A stretch of DNA of 35,379 nucleotides from a virus. The notes below the pieces were generated by a model. It searched no databases. It was not told where the DNA came from and saw nothing but the letters and a program-made list of their open reading frames with translations. Of this stretch, positions 22,450 to 30,724 are shown in pieces. The DNA lies in the IMG/VR virus record IMGVR_UViG_3300043466_003692, positions 1-35,379 of that record. The stretch is one strand, 5' to 3'. The first letter of the stretch is position 1; each line of letters starts with the position of its first letter. The position numbers and the translations under genes are program-made.

Positions 22450-22757
22450 TATGCAATCTCCATACCAGAAATGTGGAAAACGACGCTTGAAGAACTTGTA
22501 GCACCGCCAGTAATCGTGTTGCTCGCGGTCAAAACTTGTTTCAGGTCAAAGGTGACGACTCCTCTTGCCTCAATTGCAATCTGCGAACAGTAGGCAAATC
22601 CACCAAAACTAATGGTGAATGTGGTGGCAGAGTCAGAAGCGTTAGTCGCGACGATGTTTGTCACAACGGTGCTCGTACTTGACGGAACTGTATAAAGCAC
22701 GGTCGCGAGGTTGGTCGTTGCCGTTCCCCTAAAAAGTTTTTTTGCTGTGTTAGCCAT
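22449..22757 (-). CDS. Small beta-sandwich tail protein (102 aa)
   Basis: MANTAKKLFRGTATTNLATV is followed by LYTVPSSTSTVVTNIV and ends in VVFHISGMEIA. It is the paralogue of the 120-aa protein at 18874, with the same strand order and the conserved LYTVP and ISGxE ends. GGAGTG precedes the ATG. It lies between the two largest fibre-block genes, suggesting a role joining or decorating them. The family is known to me only from phage tail blocks, without function. Confidence 0.75.
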   Translation of the reverse strand: MANTAKKLFRGTATTNLATVLYTVPSSTSTVVTNIVATNASDSATTFTISFGGFAYCSQIAIEARGVVTFDLKQVLTASNTITGGATSSSSVVFHISGMEIA

Positions 22758-22773
22758 TAATCACTCCATTTAC

Positions 22774-25700
22774 CTAGAAGGCACCCATAATCATAGCAGT
22801 TTCCACATCTACGGTAACTAGTGCTGAAGAACCCCACTTCAAACCAGTTGCTGTAGTTGAGTCAGCAACCAAGACTGAATTATCTGACCCAACGGCAAGT
22901 TTTGCGATTGTATCGTCTGCAGTTCCGACCAAAAGGTCACCCTTGGCATCAATAGTGTTGAGAACTGTATTGATTCCAATCTCAACCCATGCACTGTTGT
23001 AGTAGACATACGAAACACTAGTTGTAGTGTTGAACCAAACCTGACCAGTTACAGGACTTGCTGGTGCAGTGCTGGATGTGGATATCGTTACTCCAGCAGC
23101 GCCTACTTCAATCCAGAATGAGTCATAGTAAACATATGTTGAACCAGTGTCTGAGTCAAACCAGAACTGCCCTGCCTGTGGCGTGGATGGGGCGCTGGTT
23201 GAAATAGTTGCCCCACCATTGATGGTTGCGTTTACCCAGTTGGTTCCATTCCATTGCAGAACCTGATTGGCGCTCGCTGATGTTATTACAACATCGCCAA
23301 CATCGTCAAGAACGCTAACTGATGGGATGGTTGCTGGTGCCCAACTATCGGTTCCTGATGCGTACTGAAGGAACTGACCGTTTGTCGCTCCAGCGGTTGA
23401 AACATCTGCGAGGTCATTTAGTTCTGCAGAAGTTGTCAGTGCGTCTGTGATCCCATAACCAGAAACAGTTGTTGGAGCCGTTCCTGCTGTAACCCGACCG
23501 TAAGTGTCAACAGTTACCGACCTGTATGTTCCAGCAGTAACTACACCAGATGCAAGGTCAATACTGTCGGCGTCTACGACGATTCGTCCGCTGTTTGCCG
23601 TTACAACATCAACAGTATTACCAGTTTTTGTCAGACCAGCACCTGCAATAGTGGTTTGAGCAGCGTTGAATGTGGTGTAGGTTATCGCGTCTGTCCCAAT
23701 AGCAATTGGGTTTGTTGGAGATGTGTTGATGAAACCAAACCCACCGTTTAGCGTTCCATTTTGAACGAACACGAACTTGCCGTATTTAATCTCGGTGTTT
23801 GTGTCGGCGTCCGTCGGTCTGGTCAGAACAAACGCTACGCTTCCGCTTCCAACGGTTGTCACCTCATAAATGCCGTTCTGGAATGAGGAGGCTTGGTCTT
23901 TTACAAGAATTCTGTCGCCCAAACTGACCGCATACCCATCAATTGAGCCAATTGCGCCATTTGATGACTTGGTTAATGTCGCGCCAACTCCACTGCTTCC
24001 GTTGCTATAAGTAACAGCAGGAAGCGCTGCGATTGTAGATACCTGTACAGCGGTATCAAATGTAATACCAGCAGCAACATTGTCTACATACTGTTTCGTA
24101 GCAGCCTGTAAAGCAAGTGCTGGGTCTGATGGGAGTGTGACTGAACCAGTGAATGTTGGGTTTGCTGTTGGCGCCTTTGTATCAATCTGCGTTTGAATTG
24201 CAGAAGTTACTCCGTCAACATAGTTCAACTCTGTGGTCGTGAGTGTTGCTCCATCAAGGATGTTGATTTCAGCGGCACTTGCAAGAACTCCATCAAGGAT
24301 GTTTAGTTCTGCGGTAGTAGAAGTTACCCCGTCAAGAAGGTTTAGTTCGGCAGTTGAAGCAGTAATTCCATCAAGAACATTCAGTTCTGCTGCCGTTGAG
24401 GTAACACCATCAAGAATGTTGATTTCAGCGGTTGTAGCAGTAACGCCATCAAGAAGGTTGAGTTCCGTGACGCTTGAAGTTAGCGAGGTAATATCGCCGA
24501 CTACTATTCCAGTGTTAACCCATTGCGTGCCATCCCACTTCAAATACTGACCAGACGCAACAGATGAAATTACAACATCTCCAACATTGTTTAAAAACTG
24601 AATTGCAGAGTTGGCTGCTGCTGATGCCGAAGCATCCGCATAGGCGGTAGTGGCAATTTTTGTTGAGTTGTCGGCAGCCAATGCAGTTGGGGCAGTTGGT
24701 GTCCCAGTAAGCGCAGGGCTTGCTAATGGTGCCTTAGCATCTAACTGTGTCTGAATTGCAGAGGTGACTCCGTCAACATAGTTAAGTTCAGTTGTGGTTA
24801 GGGTTGCTCCGTCAAGAATATTGACTTCTGCGCCAGATGCCGTGACACCGTCAGTAAGGTCAGCCAACGCATAAGTGAGGGCATTAGCCGCGCCAATCGC
24901 GTTTGCTTCTGCCGTATTTGCGGCACCAAGGGCAAATGCTGTTGTTGCAATTTGCGTTGTATTGGTGTTCGCTGGAGCGGTCGGAGCCGCTGGGGTTCCA
25001 GTCAGGGTCGGACTTGCGAGATTTGCCTTGAGGTCCAGCGCAGTTTGACCAGCAGTTGAAACTGGCTTGTTCGCGTCAGATGTGTTGTCCACATTTCCAA
25101 GACCAACCATTGATTTTGAAATTCCAGAAACAGTTCCTGTAAATGTCGGTCCTGCCAACTTTGCATATCCTTGACCAACTACATAGGCAGTTGTTGCAAT
25201 TCTTGTTGAGTTATCGTCAACTGCTGGAGTCGTTGATGCTGGAGAGCCAGTGAGAGTTGCGTCTGCAAGTGGTGCTTTGAAACTTAAAGAAGTAGCAATT
25301 GATGTAGCAAATGATGCATCATCATTTAACGCATCAGCCAATTCTCCAAGAGTGTTAAGTGCCGCACCAGCATCACCAATAAGGGCTGTAATTGCGGCAT
25401 CGGTGTAAGCGGTTGTTGCCACCTGAGTTGAGTTGGTACCTGGCGTGGCGGTAGGTGCTGTCGGCGTTCCAGTTAATGCAGGACTGGCGAGTGGTGCCTT
25501 GTCGTTCAACTGCGTTTGAATTGCCGATGTTACGCCATCCACATAGTTAAGTTCAGTTGTTGAAAGTGTTGCGCCGTCAAGAATATTTATTTCAGAAGCA
25601 GTCGCGGTGACGCTAGTGAGGTCGGTTGGTGCGATTGAAATATTTGCTGAACCATCAAATGATTGACCAGCAATTGTTCGTGCCGTGGCAAGGGTCGTCG

Positions 25701-27144
25701 CTGTTGATGCGTTACCCGATAATGCCGCAGTGATTGTTCCTGCAGTAAAGTTTCCTGAAGCATCACGGGCAACAATTGCGCTTGCAGTGTTGTTGTTGGT
25801 TGCCGTAGTCGCTGAGTTTGAAACTTTACCAGCAGTAGAAATAGTCTCAAGTTTGGTGTCAACGATTCCAGCGGTAGCACTAATGTCACCGTTGGCAATC
25901 GTTCCATCAGCAATCATTGTGCTCGTAACGGTTCCAGAATCAGCAGTTGTAACAATGTTTCCGTAGACGGTTCCGTCGTTGGTCAAGTCCCACTTATCCG
26001 CTGTTTCGTTCCAGCGGACGAGAACATTCGTAGAATCTCCGCGCTCAATCTCTATCCCAGCAGAAACAGTCGGTGTTCCAGTAACATTTGAGTTGAGAAC
26101 GACAATGTTGTCCTCAATATTGATGTTGTTCGTATTAAACGAGGTGGTTGTTCCATTGACTGTAAGGTCTCCGCCAATTGTTACATTTCCAGTTGTTTGA
26201 ATAGTTGCAAAAGATACATCCGATGTGGTTGCAACTGCCTGACCGATTGCGATGGTTGCATTTGAGCCTTCGCCAGGGGTGTGTGTAATTGATACACCAG
26301 TTCCCTGCGTAAGGTCCGACATGTAGTTGCCAGTTGTGTCCGTGCCTAGCGCAATTGTTCCACTTATGGCAAGAGTTCCGCTCGCATCAGGAAGACTTAC
26401 GGTTCTATCGGCAGTTGGGTCTACAACAGTAAGTACTGTTTCAAACTCATTTGTTGTTGCGCCTTCAAATGTAATGAAGTGTGGTTCTGGAAGATAAATA
26501 CCATGAATTCTTGGAGTCCCACCAGTAGCCGTAATTTCTGGTCCATTAATGGTTGGAGTGGTAAGAGTTTTATTGGAAAGCGTTTGAGTCGTATCCGTGC
26601 CGACAAGGGTTGTCGTTGCATCAGGAATGGTGATAGTTCTGTCCGCCGTTGGGTCGGTTACGGAAAGAGTTGTCTCAAACTCGTTAGCGGTTGCACCTTC
26701 AAAAACAATGCTTCCGTTTAGGTTTAAACCAGCAAATGTTGGAGTAGCAGAAGATGCAACATCTTGACCGATAGCGACAGTTGGGGTGGATGCTTCACCA
26801 GAATTATTTGAGAGTGTAACACCAGTACCCGCAACAAGTGATTCAACATATGAACCAACTGTGTCGGTTGAAAGATTTACGGCATCGTTAATCCATGAAG
26901 TTCCATTCCAACGAAGGAAATCACCATTGGCTGCACTGGTAATCGTTACATCTGAAAGGGCATCAAGTGAAGCGGCAGAAAGGTTGGCATTTGCATAAGA
27001 TAAACTCGTCCACGCCGTAGAGCCATTACCAATTTTGAATTTACCAGTGTCTGTTTCGTATCCAATTTCACCAGAAAAAAGAGTTGGGTTAGCAGAAGTC
27101 CATGAAGCAGCGGTGGAACGCTTTAATTGAATCTTAACGCTCAT
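22774..27144 (-). CDS. Very long repetitive tail fibre (1456 aa)
   Basis: The N-terminus IQLKRSTAASWTSANPTLFS / GEIGYETDTGKFKIGNG is the classic start of phage fibre proteins that attach to the baseplate. Then come FEGATANEFETTLSVTDPTA, a DRTITIPDATTT repeat (twice), and at least five copies of a 40-45-residue unit with ALTGTPTAPTA / NSTQVATTAY (P2/Mu-like fibre repeats). Seven 13-residue repeats of the ELNILDGVT type follow. A module (GDRILVKDQASSFQNGIYEV, AGLTKTGNTVDVVTANSGRI) is shared with the 489-aa fibre. The C-terminus has two copies of QAGQFWFDSDTGSTYVYYDS-type segments. GGAGG lies upstream of ATG 27144. It is probably the long tail fibre shaft. Confidence 0.9.
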   Translation of the reverse strand: MSVKIQLKRSTAASWTSANPTLFSGEIGYETDTGKFKIGNGSTAWTSLSYANANLSAASLDALSDVTITSAANGDFLRWNGTSWINDAVNLSTDTVGSYVESLVAGTGVTLSNNSGEASTPTVAIGQDVASSATPTFAGLNLNGSIVFEGATANEFETTLSVTDPTADRTITIPDATTTLVGTDTTQTLSNKTLTTPTINGPEITATGGTPRIHGIYLPEPHFITFEGATTNEFETVLTVVDPTADRTVSLPDASGTLAISGTIALGTDTTGNYMSDLTQGTGVSITHTPGEGSNATIAIGQAVATTSDVSFATIQTTGNVTIGGDLTVNGTTTSFNTNNINIEDNIVVLNSNVTGTPTVSAGIEIERGDSTNVLVRWNETADKWDLTNDGTVYGNIVTTADSGTVTSTMIADGTIANGDISATAGIVDTKLETISTAGKVSNSATTATNNNTASAIVARDASGNFTAGTITAALSGNASTATTLATARTIAGQSFDGSANISIAPTDLTSVTATASEINILDGATLSTTELNYVDGVTSAIQTQLNDKAPLASPALTGTPTAPTATPGTNSTQVATTAYTDAAITALIGDAGAALNTLGELADALNDDASFATSIATSLSFKAPLADATLTGSPASTTPAVDDNSTRIATTAYVVGQGYAKLAGPTFTGTVSGISKSMVGLGNVDNTSDANKPVSTAGQTALDLKANLASPTLTGTPAAPTAPANTNTTQIATTAFALGAANTAEANAIGAANALTYALADLTDGVTASGAEVNILDGATLTTTELNYVDGVTSAIQTQLDAKAPLASPALTGTPTAPTALAADNSTKIATTAYADASASAAANSAIQFLNNVGDVVISSVASGQYLKWDGTQWVNTGIVVGDITSLTSSVTELNLLDGVTATTAEINILDGVTSTAAELNVLDGITASTAELNLLDGVTSTTAELNILDGVLASAAEINILDGATLTTTELNYVDGVTSAIQTQIDTKAPTANPTFTGSVTLPSDPALALQAATKQYVDNVAAGITFDTAVQVSTIAALPAVTYSNGSSGVGATLTKSSNGAIGSIDGYAVSLGDRILVKDQASSFQNGIYEVTTVGSGSVAFVLTRPTDADTNTEIKYGKFVFVQNGTLNGGFGFINTSPTNPIAIGTDAITYTTFNAAQTTIAGAGLTKTGNTVDVVTANSGRIVVDADSIDLASGVVTAGTYRSVTVDTYGRVTAGTAPTTVSGYGITDALTTSAELNDLADVSTAGATNGQFLQYASGTDSWAPATIPSVSVLDDVGDVVITSASANQVLQWNGTNWVNATINGGATISTSAPSTPQAGQFWFDSDTGSTYVYYDSFWIEVGAAGVTISTSSTAPASPVTGQVWFNTTTSVSYVYYNSAWVEIGINTVLNTIDAKGDLLVGTADDTIAKLAVGSDNSVLVADSTTATGLKWGSSALVTVDVETAMIMGAF
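24193..24465 (-). repeat. 39-bp (13-residue) tandem fibre repeats, seven units
   Basis: Within the long fibre, units of exactly 39 bases encode E-(L/I)-N-x-(L/V)-D-G-(V/I/A)-T-x-(T/S)-(T/A)-A, for example ELNLLDGVTATTA and EINILDGVTSTAA. Six full units run 24232-24465 and a seventh variant begins at 24231. This repeat is widespread in phage fibres and forms a triple-stranded shaft. The units differ at silent sites, so copying is not recent. Confidence 0.85.
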
Positions 27145-27695
27145 TAAACTGTTCCTCCGTCATACACCGCTTCAATCATATTTGTAAGTTCTGCTTCAAA
27201 AATCTCGGTAAATGATGTTCCGCCGTCAATATCAAAAACAGCAGAAGCGTTGTCCTGATTAACCCACGCTGAACCATTATAGACCAATACTTGCCCACTG
27301 GTTGGCGTGGTGATAACAACATCAGCAATGTCGTTGATTGACCCAATCTCTACAGATACCTGAATCCACTGACCGCCAGAGCGATAATAAAATGCATTGT
27401 TCTGTGTGTCTACGGCAAGTGCGCCGTCAGCGATTACAACAGTTGGTGCGCCAGTTGTGGTCAGCGTGACAACACCAGAAAGTGCCTGAAACACATCATC
27501 GGTTTTTAGGACATTCGCGCTGTCGCGGTAAAGAGTTGTGTCGCCAGTTGCCGAGCCAGAAGCCCATGTGATTCGTCCGCCTGCATCAATGCGGATTCGT
27601 GGGTAAGCATCAGTTCCAACACGGGCAGACACTGCCTCGTCGCCAGCATTAGCGAACTCTATTCCGCGTAGCGGAGTTCCCACAAATCTTGTCAT
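27144..27695 (-). CDS. Tail fibre protein (183 aa)
   Basis: MTRFVGTPLRGIEFANAGDE / AVSARVGTDAYPRIRIDAGG: this opening is typical of short phage fibre proteins. The C-terminal half has the QNNAFYYRSGGQWIQVSV and GQVLVYNGSAWVNQDN segments seen in the neighbouring fibres, and it ends in an acidic AELTNMIEAVYDGG. GAGG precedes ATG 27695. The 51-base gap to the upstream gene holds a GC-rich hairpin. Its product probably forms a short fibre or a connector for the long one. The stop overlaps the start of the long fibre. Confidence 0.8.
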   Translation of the reverse strand: MTRFVGTPLRGIEFANAGDEAVSARVGTDAYPRIRIDAGGRITWASGSATGDTTLYRDSANVLKTDDVFQALSGVVTLTTTGAPTVVIADGALAVDTQNNAFYYRSGGQWIQVSVEIGSINDIADVVITTPTSGQVLVYNGSAWVNQDNASAVFDIDGGTSFTEIFEAELTNMIEAVYDGGTV

Positions 27696-27726
27696 TGATA
27701 CAGCCTCAACTGTTTCTTATGTATTT

Positions 27727-27740
27727 GACCCCTCGGGGTC
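27727..27740. other. GC-rich hairpin between fibre genes
   Basis: GACCCCTCGGGGTC can fold into a five-pair stem with a four-base loop in either strand. It is flanked by direct repeats ATGTATT (27719-27725 and 27742-27748), the downstream copy running into the stop codon of the 489-aa fibre gene. No run of T follows in either direction, so a simple intrinsic terminator is unlikely. It may attenuate, stabilise mRNA ends, or mark a recombination point. Confidence 0.5.
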
Positions 27741-27746
27741 TATGTA

Positions 27747-29216
27747 TTAACCGATTACTACAACTGTGTATGCACTTGACGATGGGGCAACCGAGAACGA
27801 AATCGTTACGGTATTGGCATCTGTCCTTACGGTGTCAGCAATTACGGTGTCATAGTTGCTTGAATCGTAAACCTGAATCATTACTTCGCGAGTATTGAAG
27901 GCATGAACAAGAGTAAATGATGTGTCTACGCCGTTGCCTACTGCTTTTGTAACTTTTCGTGTAAGCGATGGTGTAGATACTCCAGCACCCTGAGTTCCGC
28001 CAGCGGCAAGGTTTGTCCGCGCAGTTGCCTCCGTGCTTGCGTTGGTACCGCCGTTTGCAATCGGCAGTTGTCCAGTTACGGCGGCAGATTGAGCAAGGTT
28101 TACAGCATTAAATTCAGGGACTCCACCAGAACCAGCCTGGAGTACTTGGTATTGCGTTCCAGCAGCGGTTACATCAAGTGCATTTGTGCCATCACCGTAA
28201 ACGATGCCGTTGTCAGTGAATGATTCAACCCCAGTACCACCAGCAGTTACTGCAACCGTTGTTGCGTCCCATGTACCAGTGGTGATAGTTCCAAGTGTTG
28301 TGATTGTTGATTGACCAACATATGTTGAAGCAATGTCAATGCTGTCGGGATTTACTGTGATTCTGTCAGCAGTACCAACTGCATCAAGCGTATTACCAGA
28401 TTTTGTAAGACCAGCACCAGCAGTGATTTGTCCAGTACCAGAAAACTGTGCAAATACAAGACCAGTTGTTCCAATCGTAATTGTTCCGTCAGTTGTTAAA
28501 ACAAAACCACTATCTCCGTTAACGGTTCCTTCTTCAACAAATGTAAACGCACCAGCGGTCACTTCTGCGTTATCGTCAAAGTCTGTTGCACGAGTTGGTG
28601 CACCAGATGCGTTGACTACATAAATGCCATTTTCTGATGCGGTGCTCTGGTTTTTTACAAGAACTCGGTCGCCAGTTGCAAGCGTTACACCGTCTACCGA
28701 GTCACCGTTTTCAAGTGCTGAAGCAATTGTTAGGGCTGCGGTTGTTGCTGCGCGAACCGATTGCTTTACATCAAGACCAGAACGGGCTGCGTCTACATAG
28801 CCTTTAGTTGCGGCATGACCATCAGCCGTAGGGGTGGCGACGCTAATATTGCCGTTAGCATCACGCTTTGCAAGTTTGCTCGCCGTAGCGGCGTCCGTTG
28901 CATCATTCAGCATGTTCCAGTTGGTGCTTGAGAGCAAACCAGCACTATCGGTGTCTGCGAGGTTTAGGGTTAGGGTTACTGTCCCATTGGACTCAGAGAT
29001 GGTGAGAGCGTCGGTATGGGAGCCACCTGCCGAAAGCGTGTGAGGTAAAGATTTCCAAGCGCTACCCGTATATACCTTTACGGTATCCGTGGTCGTGTTA
29101 TAGATTAAACGACCCTCAAAATTGCCACTTTCAGGGTCAGACGCCAACTTTTCAAAGGTTACATTGAGGAGTTGATTTTGATTGATATCAAGGTTTGTAA
29201 CAAATTTCATTGCCAT
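27747..29216 (-). CDS. Tail fibre protein (489 aa)
   Basis: The start MAMKFVTNLDINQNQLLNVT then GRLIYNTTTDTVKVYTGSAW is a typical baseplate-attachment segment. Residues about 90-150 contain NGNISVATPTADGHAATKGY-type repeat ends. Residues about 150-300 hold the module GDRVLVKNQSTASENGIYVV ... GAGLTKSGNTLDAVGTADRI, shared with the 1456-aa fibre. A TGQLPIANGGTNASTEATAR segment follows, common in phage fibres just before the tip. The tip (VGNGVDTSFTLVHAFNTREV) is a small beta-domain also seen in the 115-aa protein upstream. GAGG lies before ATG 29216. Confidence 0.88.
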   Translation of the reverse strand: MAMKFVTNLDINQNQLLNVTFEKLASDPESGNFEGRLIYNTTTDTVKVYTGSAWKSLPHTLSAGGSHTDALTISESNGTVTLTLNLADTDSAGLLSSTNWNMLNDATDAATASKLAKRDANGNISVATPTADGHAATKGYVDAARSGLDVKQSVRAATTAALTIASALENGDSVDGVTLATGDRVLVKNQSTASENGIYVVNASGAPTRATDFDDNAEVTAGAFTFVEEGTVNGDSGFVLTTDGTITIGTTGLVFAQFSGTGQITAGAGLTKSGNTLDAVGTADRITVNPDSIDIASTYVGQSTITTLGTITTGTWDATTVAVTAGGTGVESFTDNGIVYGDGTNALDVTAAGTQYQVLQAGSGGVPEFNAVNLAQSAAVTGQLPIANGGTNASTEATARTNLAAGGTQGAGVSTPSLTRKVTKAVGNGVDTSFTLVHAFNTREVMIQVYDSSNYDTVIADTVRTDANTVTISFSVAPSSSAYTVVVIG

Positions 29217-29226
29217 TATAAATACC

Positions 29227-29574
29227 TCATGTCAAATAGGCGAACCCAGAAAAAGCGGCTGTAAAATTGATCGTAATAGATGTGTCACTATTATACACAA
29301 CATCTCCAACAACTACTGTTCTGGCTGAATCAACCACTGTTACTGACGGTCTCCCGCCGAGTGCATGGGTTATTGACCATGTCGTTGACGCACTTGCCTG
29401 CGTGTGAATATGTCGTTCGTTGTTGGTGAGAGTGTTGACATTGCTTTGTGTTAGCGCAGTAAAGAACGGAGTATCAGGCCATCCCGACGAAGTTTTTGGT
29501 CCGTAGAAATCCCCAGTGGCTGTATCTATGTAGATATCACCGATGTTTCCGTAATCAGACGCAATACTTGGCAT
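29227..29574 (-). CDS. Small tail protein with fibre-tip domain (115 aa)
   Basis: MPSIASDYGNIGDIYIDTAT / GDFYGPKTSSGWPDT is the N-terminal attachment part of short phage fibres. The C-terminal 60 residues (TTWSITHALGGRPSVTVVDS ... ITINFTAAFSGFAYLT) match the tip domain of the 489-aa fibre (FTLVHAFNTREVMIQVYDSS ... ISFSVAPSSSAYTVVVIG). It therefore looks like a miniature fibre with head and tip but no shaft. It lies two bases downstream of a 65-aa gene in the same transcript. No enzymatic motif is seen. Confidence 0.75.
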   Translation of the reverse strand: MPSIASDYGNIGDIYIDTATGDFYGPKTSSGWPDTPFFTALTQSNVNTLTNNERHIHTQASASTTWSITHALGGRPSVTVVDSARTVVVGDVVYNSDTSITINFTAAFSGFAYLT

Positions 29575-29576
29575 TA

Positions 29577-29774
29577 TTAGACCTCAACCACGATCGTCCA
29601 TGGAGCGCCACTGCCGTAGGTAACATTGGTGCGAAGAGCGGATGATAAAATTCCAGGAACTGTAACAATTACTGTATTTGGTACTTCGTCAATAATCTCA
29701 ACAATATTGCGTTGGTCTTCAATTATGGCGTTGAACTCAGCATTACCAATCGTGATCTGGGTTATGTTGCTCAT
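29577..29774 (-). CDS. Small structural protein (65 aa)
   Basis: MSNITQITIGNAEFNAIIED is followed by a beta-rich stretch ending APWTIVVEV. No membrane segment is present. The start overlaps the preceding gene's stop by four bases. The position between a baseplate-type protein and fibre genes suggests a virion component or linker. The family is not recognised; the call rests on coupling and codon pattern. Confidence 0.6.
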   Translation of the reverse strand: MSNITQITIGNAEFNAIIEDQRNIVEIIDEVPNTVIVTVPGILSSALRTNVTYGSGAPWTIVVEV

Positions 29775-30121
29775 CGGGTGACCTCTTTTTCAACACGGAA
29801 CTCCCCACGCAAGACTTTGTGGACTTCTCCAGTGGCAGTTTTGACTATCTCTAAGTCATAAACACCACTCCGCGTGAGTTCTGCGGTTTGTGCTGGCGTC
29901 AAGGCGAGGGTTATCGCACCAAGTGCGCCACTAATCACCAAGCGACCATTGGCGGTAGTTAGTTCCATAAGTGATGTTGTGGCATCAACATCTCGTCTTA
30001 TCTGCATGCGCCCTGTGTAGCCAATCAAGGGGAAGACAACTCCATCGGAATCCTTGATTTCTATGATCCGCTCAAAAGATGAACCCTGATCACAGACTAT
30101 GTTGTACCTGCCAGCAAGCAT
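29771..30121 (-). CDS. Phage structural protein, baseplate/fibre adaptor type (116 aa)
   Basis: GGGAG precedes ATG 30121. The protein reads MLAGRYNIVCDQGSSFERII, DSDGVVFPLIGYTGRMQIRR, then ALTPAQTAELTRSGVYDLEI and VLRGEFRVEKEVTR. This is a small beta-sandwich common in many tailed phages next to baseplate genes (N-terminal domain type of BppU-like proteins). It probably links baseplate and fibres. It starts the fibre block after a 76-base gap (30122-30197) in which I see no clear promoter or hairpin. Confidence 0.75.
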   Translation of the reverse strand: MLAGRYNIVCDQGSSFERIIEIKDSDGVVFPLIGYTGRMQIRRDVDATTSLMELTTANGRLVISGALGAITLALTPAQTAELTRSGVYDLEIVKTATGEVHKVLRGEFRVEKEVTR

Positions 30122-30197
30122 TAATATCTCCCAAAATAGTCAGCCAAAATAAATGGCACACCTAAATAATAGGCTATTAATGCTTGCCTACGAGGAA

Positions 30198-30437
30198 CTA
30201 CTTGCCCTTTTTCTTTGCTTGTGCGTCAGCGACCTGATTGATCACCGAAAACAGTGCGGTTGTTCCTTTGTCGCCGATCTTCGTTGACACCCATGCGAGG
30301 GCAACGAGGACTACTGGCAAGAGGACTGCTACCTGCTCTGCTCCGAGACCAGCCTGATCTCCGAAGTAAGCAAGAGCGCCCAAAACAGCACCCTTAACAG
30401 CCTGATCACCTAAGTTGACTTTGAGGTTCTTATCCAT
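30198..30437 (-). CDS. Small membrane protein, holin-like (79 aa)
   Basis: MDKNLKVNLGDQAVKGAVLG begins a basic/amphipathic N-terminus. A hydrophobic helix lies at about residues 35-52 (EQVAVLLPVVLVALAWVST), with a weaker one at 15-27. The C-terminus is basic (AKKKGK). Size and charge resemble holins, but the gene lies in the tail module, far from the endolysin. It overlaps the upstream gene by eight bases. It may be a second holin, a tail-tip membrane pore component, or a tail-associated small protein; the sequence does not decide. Confidence 0.6.
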   Translation of the reverse strand: MDKNLKVNLGDQAVKGAVLGALAYFGDQAGLGAEQVAVLLPVVLVALAWVSTKIGDKGTTALFSVINQVADAQAKKKGK

Positions 30438-30687
30438 TGTGTTCTTCTCCTATTGGGAATTGGTACTCGCCTGAATTAATCATTTCCATCGCAGTATTTA
30501 ACATCCCATGTGCAAGCCACGGGGTCATTGAATCTGATATGGAAAGCGAAAGTTCCTGATGTGGACCAGTGGCTACCTCCGCTATCACTATGAAGTTCGT
30601 GATTAAGTGGTTCGGAAGCGAGTCTTTTACAAGGTTTTCAAACTCTTCTTGTAACGAAAATTCGTCAGGACTTAATTCTTCATCCAT
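30430..30687 (-). CDS. Hypothetical acidic protein (85 aa)
   Basis: MDEELSPDEFSLQEEFENLV opens an acidic helical N-terminus, followed by ITNFIVIAEVATGPHQELSL and a segment ending WLAHGMLNTAMEMINS. The central part looks like small phage proteins of unknown function that describe a strand-helix domain. No Cys, signal peptide or membrane helix. A 37-base gap separates it from the upstream tail gene. It overlaps the next small membrane protein, so the two are probably co-translated and may work together. Confidence 0.65.
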   Translation of the reverse strand: MDEELSPDEFSLQEEFENLVKDSLPNHLITNFIVIAEVATGPHQELSLSISDSMTPWLAHGMLNTAMEMINSGEYQFPIGEEHNG

Positions 30688-30724
30688 GTATTCTCCGAAC
30701 TATCGGTGATACAACCATTCTACA

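Noticed and set aside
24193-24465. Evenly spaced repeats resembling a CRISPR array
   Set aside because: The 39-base units are in frame, have no spacers and encode the common ELNILDGVT fibre repeat.
27727-27740. Intrinsic terminator
   Set aside because: The stem is good but no run of T follows on either strand, and genes on both sides continue in the same direction.
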